Source: Zantedeschia hybrid cultivar (taxonomy: Eukaryota > Streptophyta > Magnoliopsida > Alismatales > Araceae). Taken from it: a stretch of 64,000 bases of DNA. Position numbers and translations under genes: made by a program. Shown here piece after piece: positions 32,341 through 43,635 of this stretch (position 1 is the first letter of the stretch; each line of letters opens with the position of its first letter). The notes under the pieces are model-generated. The model was given only the letters and a program-made list of their open reading frames with translations, ran no database searches and was not told where the DNA came from. The DNA lies in assembly GCA_030544215.1 (NCBI GenBank), contig JARZZO010000001.1, positions 37,351,670 through 37,415,669 on the forward strand, written 5' to 3'.

Positions 32341-33230
32341 ACCTGAGCGTAATATCATTGTGTTTGATTATCCAATAATTTAGACAAGTTATACAGAGTT
32401 TAACAAATAAGTTGATGGTTACGCCGTCTTAGGATTCCTTGTAGAGTTAAAGCAGATTTTTTTATAAATTTTTTTTTTGGCTTCACTCAAGGAAGGATCC
32501 TAGTTTCAGTTCAAATATTCACCGTTATCTGCTATGGCTTTCACTCACAACGGTACGAAGATCTACCCGGTAGTACTTCGATGGTACAACCAGTCCGATG
32601 AACACAGAGGAATTCTCTGCTTTTGGGTACGTATGGAGGTCTTAACACTAACCACTCTAGTCTGACCAATGGACCGGTCCAGTCAAAGAAAAGTGAGGGT
32701 GCTGAGAAGGGTGTTCCTACAGAAAGGGGGAGTAAACTGCCAGTGCTAATAGCATGTAAGGACCTAAAAAATTCTACCTACATGAAAAGTCTACTTACAA
32801 TTTATGGAATTTATGGGACCATTGAATGATAATAAGTTTTACCAACTGATAAACAGTTATGAAAAAGAGTATATACGCAAATACTAAAAAATTATAAACG
32901 TAAATTCAAAAAGTTCATGTCCTGTAATGCAATAGATAATTTTCATAAGGTCTTAAGTGTAATTTGTAAGGCTTCTAGTTGTGTACTCAAATCACCAAAA
33001 AGAAGTTAAATTCGGTGAAGAAAGTACTGAATGAGGGACTTAAATTTAAAAGTGCTAAAGCATACTGCTAAAGGTTAAGGATACTGGTAAAGGATATTGG
33101 TAAGGTAGCTTGGCCCCCAAGAAACCCATGCCACTTGTCACCATCCAAGCAATCCCTATCCTAAAGGGACACATGTCCCATATCCAAGGGATCTTAGAAG
33201 GGACACTTGTCCCCATCCTAGGCCATGACC
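32341..33230. other. Low-information intergenic/retrotransposon filler
   Basis: AT-rich sequence without a supported gene. It may contain the decayed leader of the gypsy gag element to its left. The short frame 32623-32829 has no recognised features. Confidence 0.35.
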
Positions 33231-34048
33231 ACCCCAATAAAGAGGGGGGTAACCCCTCTCGTTCTCCCCATTCCTCCCCTTCCTCCTTGCCCACGTTTTA
33301 GAGAGAGAGAGTGGAGAGAAAGAGAGATAGAGAGGTAGAAAGGAAGAGAGGAAGGAAGAAAGAGAGGTAGAAAGGAAGAGAGGAAGGAAGAAAGAGAGGT
33401 AGAAAGGAAGAGAGAAAGGCTTAGAGCGGGAACGAGAGCTGTTTGGGGTTCTTCGCACGTCCAGGAGGAGGAGGTTCTTGCTGTGTCTAAGAGAGCTTTT
33501 GGCTTAAAGGCAACTATATGGTTCTTTCTGCCTAGTTATTTTCCTATTGCGAATGGCCTATTTTCAAACATGTATTTTCCTACAAATTTAAGAAGATGCT
33601 ATTAAGCCGTTATGTTGCCGAAATGATATAAGAGCCTAAATGGACCCCAACCAATGCCCTAATACCATTCTTATAAGTCTCCCATGTTAAAATCAAACAT
33701 GCTACGAACAATGCCACCTTAGGAGTCCATGCGTCCGAATCATACAAGTATCCGTGTGAGGCAGACATAATTAAAAGACGCAACCTGAGGCAAATGGGTA
33801 AATCCTGGGTACGGTTCTCCCGGTCCAGGCGGGACGGGTGGGTCCCCCTGCTGCACAGTGGAAGCGCTAGTGGGCATTTGCTTTACCACACTGGCTACAC
33901 GTCATGCTAACCTCCTCGTATTATGATTTGGATGCATGCCCGTTAAATAACTGAAAAGATTCGTGATGTTCGTATGCTATATTTGTTTATGACTTCATGC
34001 TATTCCATGATCTTTTGACCATGCCCTAATGTTATGCCATGCCTCTAT
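33231..34048 (+). repeat. LTR-like repeat segment shared with 47637-48150
   Basis: A GA-rich microsatellite-like run (33296-33425) is followed by GCGGGAACGAGAGCTGTTTGG and, from about 33594 to 33710, by sequence almost the same as 48038-48150 and as the reverse complement of 47645-47795. It is interrupted at 34048 by element D, and host text resumes at 45187 after the TCTAT duplication, ending at 45755 in GGTCGTTACA. The LTR's own start could not be fixed. Confidence 0.5.
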
Positions 34049-35588
34049 TGTTAGTTTTAGGTGGCCTACAAGCTAATCTAACTATGTAAATCTCGTTCAT
34101 TTATTAATAAAATGGCATAATATTCATTATGTGTAAATTACATTAATTATAGTTTCATAATGAAGTCCGGGAATATGTGCTATAGTGATCATATTATGAT
34201 GAGATCATACTAATGAGACTGATCACTTAAACACGCATATTCTTAATCATTCCTAGTCAGAGGATATTCGAGAAGGACATCGGATATCCGGTTAGACTAG
34301 TGCAGATTACTCCTGCTCATATGATGAGGGTGACTGATCTCATAAGTCACTTGTGTGGAGACACTAAGGCGAATCTGTAGGTGCTCATTGGAGAATGAGT
34401 TCACTTAACTGATCCGACTGAATCGCTGGATGGTATTGTACCTCACTGTCAACTAGCTTGATTCTATTGTCGTAGTTGCGTGGATGGTCCTTGGACCTGA
34501 GACACCAAGGACACCTTGTCGGTGGACTCCTGTGCTTTGACTTTGGTTTAAGAATCTCTAGCCACGGGATTCTAAAACGCCAAGGATTGGGTACAGCGGA
34601 ATACCGTCGAAGGGAATTGTGTGTCAATAAGGAATCATTCGCTCTCGGTACTTAGAGAGAGAATGCTCTAGAAAGGATGCGCGGAAGTCCCTGGCCAGGG
34701 CAGACGATAATATCGGGAAAGGAATTTTTTGATATTTATCAACGGCATCCAATCCAAGTGAGTCAACTGGTTAGGGTTTGACAGCACGCCATATCCTGAG
34801 TTGACTCGAGAGCATTGTACGAATGAAGGATTATATCCACGCGGTAACTGTCGGCGGAAAGGTTCCAAGAGTGGGTTACTTAACCCCGATACCTTCCGGG
34901 TTCACGCGGTGTTGCTTGGCACCCAACGTGATCGGAGGCCGGGTCGAATTCGATGTGCGACATCAATTCGATTGATTAATTTATTAATAAAGGGTTATTA
35001 ATTGATTAATAAAGCTAGTGAGGAGTGACTGGGCTTGTTGGGCCATTAACTGGACAGGTAATTGGGCCTAGAGGGTCATACGCAAATGATTCTCAAGGCG
35101 ATGGATAAATAAGTGGGTTTTATATAAACTAGGGGTTTTTATGAAAAACCGCGCGGTTAGTATAAAACATAGTGAACGGGCTAAGCAGGCCAAGCTGCTG
35201 CTAACCCTAGTTGCCTCTCCTCTGTTTCTTTCTCTCTCTGGCGTCCAGACAGATCCGGATATGCTCCGTCGCTTCTCCGAATCCCGTTCGACGGGAAATT
35301 GTCCGCGCGTTACGGCGACCGGCGGAGGTTTCGTGAGCTGCGAAGAACGAGGAACGTGAGGATATCTGTCGCGAGGAGGATCGCATGGACTTCGCTAGAG
35401 GCCGGGCGTTTGCGCGGCTTGCGGTGTCGCACCGACGGAACCGAACGGTTGAAGATTTGAATCCGCACACGGTGAGAATCGATAATCCGATTATCGTGTT
35501 TTTAGATTTTTCGAAATGGGAAAAACGGATCGCTGTTTTATTTTATTTTCCGCTGCGTGAGCGATCCGTGAAACGAGAGAATCCAACA
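34049..35588 (+). repeat. 5' LTR of element D (1540 bp)
   Basis: It starts TGTTAGTTTTAGGTGGCC and ends GAATCCAACA just before the primer site. TATATAAA at 35121-35128 is a likely TATA box. The small frame at 35141-35684 crosses the LTR end into the primer site and is not a gene. Confidence 0.95.
35121..35128 (+). promoter_or_regulatory. TATA box in D 5' LTR (duplicate at 44708-44715)
   Basis: TATATAAA is preserved at the same place in both LTRs, about 470 bp before the LTR end, comparable with the positions in A and B. Confidence 0.55.
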
Positions 35589-35589
35589 G

Positions 35590-35607
35590 TGGTATCAGAG
35601 CCTAGTT
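35590..35607 (+). other. Primer-binding site of element D (tRNA-iMet type)
   Basis: TGGTATCAGAGCCTAGTT follows the 5' LTR after one base. It matches the A and B sites apart from its last bases. Confidence 0.92.
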
Positions 35608-35819
35608 CCCACTGTTTCTCGTCCCGTTTTGATTTACGATTTAATATTTCCATGTATTATTCCATGCTTATAATCCGATTGTAACAACAGAAAAGTGTTC
35701 ATAAGATGAACACAAATAATAAGATTATTTTTCTGTTATTTTTCGGATTTTATTGGATTTTTATTTGGGGGTTTATGTGTTCTTGGTTGGATGAAGAACC
35801 GAGGTTTGTGGCGGCTTCA

Positions 35820-36150
35820 ATCTAATAGTCTTTAATTATTATTGTTAATTATTAATTTAAGGGTTAAATTAATGATTAACATTAATCATCTAATCTAATA
35901 GTTAGATTAGTAATTATTAAGTAATTAAAGTTAATTTATTAATTTAAGTGTTAAGGTAATAATTAATTTTAAATTAACTAATCTAAGAGTTAGATTAGTA
36001 GTTAATTAATAATTAGAGTTAATTATTAATTTAAGTGTTAAATCGATAATTAACTTTGTTAGACTAGTCTAAGAGTTAGATTAGTTATTAATAGTCTAAT
36101 TGTTAGATTATTAATGGCGTCTTTATTCTAATTGTTAGATTGATTATTAG
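35820..36150 (+). repeat. AT-rich imperfect tandem repeat in the D leader
   Basis: Repeats of GTTAGATTAGT, TTAATTATTAATTTAAG and TAATCTAA occur in order several times, in imperfect units of roughly 100 bp with internal inverted repeats (TAATCTAA...TTAGATTA). It stands where A and B have GC-rich repeats. Confidence 0.7.
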
Positions 36151-37011
36151 AAGTGTTCTAATTTGCATGGAATAATATGGAATTATTAATTTGGATTGTG
36201 TGCACATGTGATGTGTGTTTTTAATGCTTTTAAATTAGATTTGATTGCATGTTAAGTTGATTAAAAGAATTTTCAAAATTCAAATACCAATTTTGATTGG
36301 ATCCCAGCTTTCTGAAAGCCAAAACTTATTTATTTTGAAAACTCATTTATTTTAGCCATGTGATGTGTTGGATCATGTGCGGGATGTTTAAAACACACTG
36401 TGGTCATGGATATGCACTTATTTAATTATTCATGTGATGAATGATGTATTTATGTGGATCGTAGATGGATGATGGATATTTATTAAATTGTTAATAAATA
36501 GAGATCTGCGAATCTCTCCCTCTCTCATTCTCCGATGTACTTCTACCTCCCTCTCTCTTGTACTCGCCATAAGGCCTTCTTCAATTTACCTGTAAATTCT
36601 AGAATTTATTGTAATCTGATAGAGGCAACCGAGGAAGGAGCGAGAACGATCCACAGCTGCAACCAGGAAGGCGAAAAGATGTAGATCCTTTGCCGGTGTG
36701 TTTGCTGATTATCTAATGTAAATGTTATATTAGAATTTTGTGTGCGTTTGACTGATGGCTCCAGTCAAACCCACTATGCTATCTATGACCACACTAATGA
36801 CATGTATGAGATGCATTGTTTTCTTTTGATTATGAATCAAAGTAGGTATAATATTTACTAAATATATACGATATATTTTTATACTATCACCTAAGAGAGA
36901 CCAAGATAAAAGTTATCTAAATACCCTCAAATAAACTCTAAGTCGTAACGCGAGTAGTTAAGAACATACCGCGTGGTCCACCATCGTTATAGTCATAGGA
37001 TTCAAATCACT

Positions 37012-37338
37012 TTAGGCAAGTTTGTTGTACTATCCACAAGGCCTGCTTAATTGGGAGGAGAAACTGTGGCTATGGCATTAGATGCCTGTATGATCGGGGT
37101 AGAGGAACCATGTAGCTTTGTTGTGCTATCTACAAGGGCTGCATGCAAATCTATGCTCGTCGCGTAACGATGGTTAGCTTAGACCAGAATTAGTGGTTTG
37201 TTGGGCTATCCACAAGGCCATTAAATCTCTGGGGACCGAAGCTATGATCAGATATTGCAAGGAGTTGCAAGTCCCATGAGTTGGGTGCTCTTTGATTGTA
37301 TTACAGTTTGTTGTGCTATCAACAAGGCTGTAGTGCAA
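37012..37338 (+). promoter_or_regulatory. Four stem-loops with a common loop, D leader
   Basis: A 21-nt loop of the form TTTGTTGTGCTATC-x-ACAAGG lies at 37021-37041, 37117-37137, 37197-37217 and 37307-37327, with 0-2 changes. Stems: 37012-37020 with 37042-37050 (one mismatch, one G-T); 37109-37116 with 37138-37145 (8 pairs, one G-T); 37190-37196 with 37218-37224 plus outer 37186-37188 with 37226-37228; 37296-37306 with 37328-37338 (11 pairs, two G-T). Stem sequences are unrelated to each other and to those in B, while the loop is close to B's. Confidence 0.8.
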
Positions 37339-37519
37339 GTCATTGAGATTCTGATCCTCACTAGGAGACTGTCGGCGTCTCCCGTTCTGTATAACTGAGG
37401 GTTATACAGTCCGTCGAAAATTAGTGGGAGTTAAACTTGAACAAAAGACCATGTCCTGTTTTAAATTTTAATAATTGAACATCTGCTAAATAGATTTTAC
37501 TTATCTCCTGTAAGAAATT

Positions 37520-38421
37520 ATGTCGTCGAATAACCCACTCCGTGGCATACTTGATGCCCTTTTGACTTACCTGAGCTACTCAGATTGGTTCAGAAACCTG
37601 AAGAATGTCTTCAGATCTGAGCACATTGACTTTGTCTCTGGAGCTGATCCTCCTGCTGAATCGGCATTAGATGCCCCTGAAGCAGAGATGATAGCTAACG
37701 ATAAAAGATCGAAGGACAAAGGCAAAAGAGTAGTAAAGGGTGACTGCTTCTACTATAAGCAGTATGGTCACTAGAAGAGGAACTGCAAGGAGTTCCTTAA
37801 CGATAAAGCTCATGGAAGAGTGAAGCTGTCTGAAGCTTCAGATATCTATATGATAGATATCAACTTGTCAGTTAGAGATTCCACATCTTGGGTATTGGAT
37901 ACCGGATGTGCTTCTCATATCTGTTATGATGCACGGATGCTGACAAGTAAGCACAAGCTGAGACAAGGCGATGTGGAATTGAGGCTAGGAAACGGCGCAA
38001 AAGTTGCGGCGATTGCTGTTGAGACAGCAAACCTCAGACTTCCATCAGGAGATGCCTTACTATTAGAAGATTGTTATTATGTTCCTAGCATAATAAAGAA
38101 CATCATATCAATAACTTGTTTGGACAAGATAGGATATCGGTTGACTATTGAGAATAGAAGTTGTTCGATTTATTATGGTAATAAATCAATAGCTTCAGCA
38201 TCTTTAGTCAACGGTCTATATCTATTAGATGTTTCTTATTACAATTTTCAAATTGATAAAGCTCTTAAGAAGAGCAAGAATTGTGTGAACCAGGCCTACA
38301 TGTGGCATTGTAGACTTGGGCACATTGGCGAAAGCAGGTTGCAAAAGTTGCACAAGCATAGTTACTTAACTGCATTCGATTACGAATCGTTTGCAACATG
38401 TGAATCCTGCCTTATGGGAAA
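37520..38421 (+). pseudogene. Element D gag-protease-integrase, 5' part (broken)
   Basis: The frame starts MSSNNPLRGILD and shows the gag N-terminus, then jumps after about residue 73 straight to the zinc knuckle, so most of gag (about 150-170 residues compared with A) is deleted. The knuckle reads CFYYKQYGH followed by TAG where A has Trp, so the second Cys is also lost. From 37820 the frame is open through protease (WVLDTGCASHIC) and the integrase finger (HCRLGH...CESCLMG) until the K LTR inserts after 38421. Confidence 0.9.
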
Positions 38422-41113
38422 TGTAAGGACTGAGGTTTCGGGTCGGGTTCGGGCCGGATCCCCTGGTTTGGACCCTGCAGGGTCTTGAGATTTCTGACTG
38501 AATGGCGTCAGCACTGCTCGACGCCTTTTAAAAGGCGTCAGGTTGTGTAGACGCCATTTAGGTCTGCTAGTTGTTGCGCCACGTGGGCGGGTTTCGGGCC
38601 GCGAGAGTACGGCCCCGGTCACATCGTCTGAACGGCGTCCAGGTTGGCCGACGCGATTCAGACTGTGACCTCTGAGATGTCAGGGTGCGGCGCCAGAGCA
38701 TTGTCAGTACGGCCTGTCCTGTCGTCTGAACGGCGTCCACGGTGGGCGACGCGTTTCAGACCGCTGTCAGTACGGCCGTCCTGTCAGACTGATAGGCGTC
38801 TGCCTCGATCGACGCATTTTAGCGGGATTCAGGTTGACTCCGCGAGCCTCCCCTTCCTTCCCTCATTCTCGCCTTCACTCTCTCTCTCTTCGCCCTCTCC
38901 GCCCCCTCCAACTCTCTTCTTCCCCTTCCCTTCCTCTTCTTCCTCTTCCAATCACTCCATAGCCTCCCTACCTCTCATCTCTACCTCCACCACCTCCTTC
39001 GCGGCGTTCCCTTCTCCGGACGGCGGCCGACGTCCCGGCGGAGTGGCGGCGTCCTCGAGGGTACCGGCGGTGGTCTGCGGTGCGGCGTACCGGCGGCGAG
39101 GAGCTTGGAGGAGTTCAAGAACCGGTAGGGGGACGAACCTTGCATGTGTTGCTCGTATTTTATTTGACGTGGCTTGGTGTGTTTGGGCAAGATTGAGCAT
39201 GTTTAGGGGGTTTTCTTGTGGGAATGGCGGTGCTTGTGATCATGGTTTCGTAGTATGCCTGTGATAGATGAATGCTTCTTCCTCCCCTTCTTGTTTTGGG
39301 GCTTTTCGGGGTGTTTGGGGTTAAGGGAGAAACCCTCGGTTCGAACCAGGGAACCAGGTTTCTGGCGCTAAACGGCGTCATGCCTGGTCGACGCCTTTCA
39401 GAAGGGCGTCAGGGCAGTACGACGCCTTTTAGGGAAGAAACTTCCCTATTCGAGGTTTCGCGAAATAGGGGTTCTGGCGCTAAATGACGTCATGGATGGA
39501 CGACGACTTTCAGAAGGGCGTCGGGACATCATGACGCCATTTAGACAGGAAATCACCCCGAGTGAGGGTCTGTAAATCTGGAATTTAAGTGTGAATAGCG
39601 TCTGTGGACCTGGACGCGTTTTAGATAGGCGACTCCCTATGACGACGCGTTTCAAGGAATATTCTGACTGTTAAATGAACCTGTATGAGGGACTTGAATG
39701 GCGTCGACCTCGGTCAACGCGATTCAAGACAGAGATGTGTAATCCTGGTTTTCACCATGTGCTTCACTGTGGGATGATTTCAATTGCATGCTTCACGTTG
39801 TACGCTGAGACTGAGGAGTCCTGTGTGAATGGAATCATGTTGTGTGTGTGTGTGCTTATGCGAATATGGAATCGGAATGACTGTGGTTTACATTTGTGAC
39901 CATGGACCGATGGGGACAGGGTCATGGTGTCTGTGAGGCATTGTGCCGTACCGGTGAGAGAAGGGGTACATGTTGTGTTTTACCTTTGGCTGAGGGAAGC
40001 AGGATCGCCTTGAGCCCGACGGGCCGGAGTAGCCGGTGTGCTATCCGAGGGGTCGTTGTTTGTCCTCAGCGGGTCGGGGTTTCCCTGTTTGTCGTGACAG
40101 CTTCCGGCGCGTTTCTTGCTGTGGAGCTGGTTGTGGTACTGTTGGAGTTGGCTTACCCTTTAGCCAGTGGGCCTGATGTGACCTTTGATCAAGGTTACGA
40201 GTGGTACCCTTAGCCCTTTGGCCTGACGCAGCCCGGGAGATTTGGGTTTGTGGGTAGTTCCTGTAGCTTCGGCTTGACGGGGGTTCGCCGGTCCCCAGGG
40301 CCCTCCTGAAGCGCTGAGGCCTAGTGTGGAGGCAATCCGGACGGTAGGACAGTAGTCTAGACTGCTTGTGTGCACACGTAGCTGGCAGTGGCGGTACACT
40401 GGTTCTAGCTAGTCCTAGTTTGACTCACTGCCTCACCCTACAGTGCCCCGGAACACTGTAGGGGCGGACAGGCGTGAGCTGTGGTGGTAGTGTTGGGAGG
40501 CGACGTTTGACTTCGGTCGACAGTGTGGTTCAGTCGCTTCGTGGACTTTGGCTGTGAGACGTGACTCTGTGTTTGGTTCTTCGGGTTGCTTAGAATGGTT
40601 CTTGCTACACTGCTTATCGTACGTTTCATATCAGAGTTGGGTGCTGTGTTTACTGCTTTACTTAAATTGCCATATATTCCTGTTGTTACACTTGTGGGTG
40701 TGTGAGTGGGAGGCAGGGGATCGGATGATCCCTACTGAGCCCATTTCTGGTGTGGCTCACTCCCTGCGGTTTCAGGTGTGGACCTCGAGGCGAGCGGAAG
40801 CGTGGTGTCTTCTTGGTGTGCGGACCAGCAGCTGTCTTAGTTCCGGGGTATGCCCCGATGTTGTTGTACTTCCTTCTGCCTGTACTTATTTAATTGTTGG
40901 ACATGTAATTATTGTTGGACTGTATACGGACATTGTTATTTTCCTTCCTGCGCACTTGCTTATCTTTGTAGTCCGTGAGATTGTTATATTTAGCCTTGTT
41001 TAGCACTTACTCCTCCAGATGTGTTGTGTGAGATCCGGGTGTGAACCCGCAGTTAATGGGCCGACATCCATTTAGTGACCGGGTCTCCGGTCATAGGATG
41101 GCGGGTCGTTACA
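38422..41113 (+). mobile_element. K-type solo LTR (plus) in element D, duplication GGAAA
   Basis: It starts TGTAAGGACTGAGG, ends GGGTCGTTACA and is 2692 bp long, the longest copy here. GGAAA lies on both sides (38417-38421 and 41114-41118), and removing it rejoins the integrase codons for LMGK and MAKSPF. It contains the perfect 20-bp palindrome gacgccttttaaaaggcgtc at 38520-38539, a 63-bp unit at 39369-39431, the pyrimidine-rich tract (about 38850-38990) and the GC-rich core. The long frame 38644-39264 is only partly shared with other copies and is not called. Confidence 0.93.
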
Positions 41114-43620
41114 GGAAAGATGGCAAAATCTCCATTTACTGGATATGAAGAACGTGCCAAGGACATTCTGGAACTAATACATTCGAATGTATGTGGTCCC
41201 ATGTCCACCCAAGCCAAAGGTGGCTACTCATACTTCATCACGTTCACCGATGACTTCTCAAGATTCGGCTATGTGTACTTAATGAAGTACAAGTCGGAAG
41301 CATTTGAGAAGTTCAAGGTGTTCAAGAATGAGGTAGAGAAACAGTTAGGAAAGAGTATTAAAGCTCTTCGATCAGATCAAGGAGGAGAATACTTGAGTAC
41401 TAATTTCACACAATTCTTAAAGGATAATGGTATCCTTTCTTAGCTGACCCCTCCATATACACCACAGATGAATGGTGTATCAGAAAGGAGGAATCGCACC
41501 TTGTTGGACATGGTGCGATCCATGATGAGATTTTCGGAATTACCAGTGTCCCTCTGGGGGTATGCTCTAGAGTCAGCAACATACCTACTGAACAGAGTAC
41601 CCAGCAAGTCTGTGGCCTCTACTCCATATGAGATATGGAAAGGCAGAAAACCAGAATTTAAACATGTTAAAGTCTGGGGTTGTCCTGCTCATGTAAAGAC
41701 GCATGATTCAGACAAGCTGGAATCACGAACTGATAAATGCAGGTTTGTGGGATATCCAAAGGAAACCTTCGGATACTATTTTTACCATCCTGGTGAACAA
41801 AAGGTATTTGTCGCTAGGAAAGTTGTCGTCCTGGAAGAGGAATACCTTCTCCAGGAGAACAGTGGGAGTAAAATAGTACTGGAAGAGGTTCCAGATCTCC
41901 AAATAGCTGCATTATCATCAGATGAGATATCTGTTCCTGAATCTGTTCAGGTACACACACATGAGCCTCGTAGATCTGGTAGATTACCTAGACTACCCGA
42001 ACGATATGTGGGACATATCGCTGAAGATGCGCCTAAGGTAGAATATAATGAAGATAATGATCCTAAAACCTACCAGGAGGCCATAGAAGGCCCAGAAGCC
42101 GGAAAATTACGAGAAGCCATGAACTCGGAAATCCAGTCCATGTACACCAACCAAGTTTGGAACTTGGAGGACTTGCCCGAGGGTATTGTACCCATCGGTT
42201 GCAAATGGATCTTTAAGAGAAAGATCAATGCTGATGGACGAATCAACACTTATAAGGCAAGATTGGTGGAAAAGGGATATCGTCAAAGACAAGGAATTGA
42301 CTATGACGAGACTTTCTCACCAGTTGCCATGATAAAGTCGATCAGAGTTCTGCTCACCATTGCTGCACATTTTGATTATGAAATCTGGCAGATAGATGTA
42401 AAGACTGCCTTCCTCAATGGTAACCTTGAGGAAGAGGTCTATATATACAACCAGAAGGTTTCACATCCAAAGAATCTCCAGATAAAGTGTGCAAGCTTCA
42501 GAGGTCCATTTATGGACTGAAGCAGGCTTCCTAGAGCTGGAACATAAGATTTGATGAGGCTGTCAAGTCTTATGACTTCATTAAGAATGAAGATGAGGCT
42601 TGTGTGTACAAGAAGACTAGTGGGAGTGCAGTCACTTTTCTAGTTCTTTACGTAGATGACATACTGCTCCTTGGGAATGATGTAGCTATGATGTCATCAA
42701 TAAAGATCTGGCTGTCGAAAAACTTCTCCATGAAGGATTTGGGAGAAGCATCCTACGTATTGGGAATACGGATCTATAGAGATAGATCAAAGAGGATCCA
42801 TGGAATGACCCAATCCTTGTACATAGATACCATAGTCAAAAGGTTTGACATGGAAAATTCCAAGAGAGGTCTCATACCGATGAGACATGGAATTAGTCTC
42901 TCAAAGGAGTAGTGTCCTAAGACACCTAATGAGAGGGCGTTCATGGATAGAATACCCTATGCCTCTGCCATAGGATCTATCATGTATGCCATGCTATGTA
43001 CACGGCCTGATGTTGCATTTGCTCTAAGTGTTACGAGCATATTTCAGGCTGATCCAGACAAAGAGCACTGGAAGGCAGTGAAATGTATCCTTAAGTACTT
43101 GAGAAGAGCTAAGGATATGTTTCTTGTCTATGGAGAAGATGACTTGAAACTGCGAGGCTTTACTGACTCGATTTTCCAGTCGGATCCAGATGATAGCATG
43201 TCTACATCTGGATTCGTGTTTGCTTTGAATGGAGGCACAGTGTGCTAGAAGAATTCCAAGCAAGTAACCATTGCAGATTCGAAGACTAAAGCTGAGCACA
43301 TCACTGTAGCTGAAGCTTTCAAGGAAGTAGTGTGGTTGAAGAAGTTCATCACCGACCTTGACATAGTTCCCTGTATCCTTGATCATGTTCTGCTGTTGTG
43401 CGACAACAATGGGACTATTGCACAAGTGAAAGGGCCGTAGTCTCATCAGAAATCGAAAGATATTCTGAGGCGCTTTCATCTTATCTAGAGGAGATATAGT
43501 AGTGGAAAGAGTTCCATCCGTCGACAATGTAGCAGATCCACTGACAAAGCCGTTGGCTCAAATTGTGTTTGAGCGTCACCTAAAGTCTATAGGCTTATTG
43601 TATAACGGTGATTGGCTTTA
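41114..43620 (+). pseudogene. Element D integrase-RT-RNase H, 3' part (broken)
   Basis: Recognisable blocks are HSNVCGP (family HSDVCGP), FTDDFSRFGY, SDQGGEY, NGVSERRNR, YVDDILLLGND and the RNase H end. Breaks include stops at 41441 and near 42531, a one-base loss near 42440 that changes frame in the EEVYMIQPEGF region, and stops at 42910, 43246 and 43437, with further loss near 43480. Asn in HSNVCGP replaces a catalytic integrase Asp. The frame ends at 43620 like its relatives. It encodes no functional protein. Confidence 0.92.
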
Positions 43621-43621
43621 G

Positions 43622-43635
43622 TCCAAGTGGGAGAT
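43622..43635 (+). other. Polypurine tract of element D
   Basis: TCCAAGTGGGAGAT precedes the 3' LTR; the purine run is identical to that of A. Confidence 0.87.

Larger units (their letters stand above)
35608..37519 (+). other. Untranslated leader of element D
   Basis: About 1.9 kb with three sections: an AT-rich tandem array (about 35820-36150), an intermediate part containing the splice-like and CT-rich text near 36510-36560, and the conserved gag-proximal part with four stem-loops (37012-37338) followed by the shared GATTCTGATCC and TCTCCCGTTCTGTAT words. It lacks the GC-rich section of A and B. Confidence 0.78.

Noticed and set aside
33296..33425. GA-rich run as a centromere- or GAGA-type regulatory element
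   Set aside because: It is a simple microsatellite-like tract within an LTR-like repeat that recurs at 47865-47960; nothing beyond that is supported.
38644..39264. 206-codon frame across the K-type LTR as a gene
   Set aside because: It lies wholly inside a solo LTR; corresponding frames in other copies are shifted or stopped and the residues reflect a pyrimidine-rich and GC-rich repeat.
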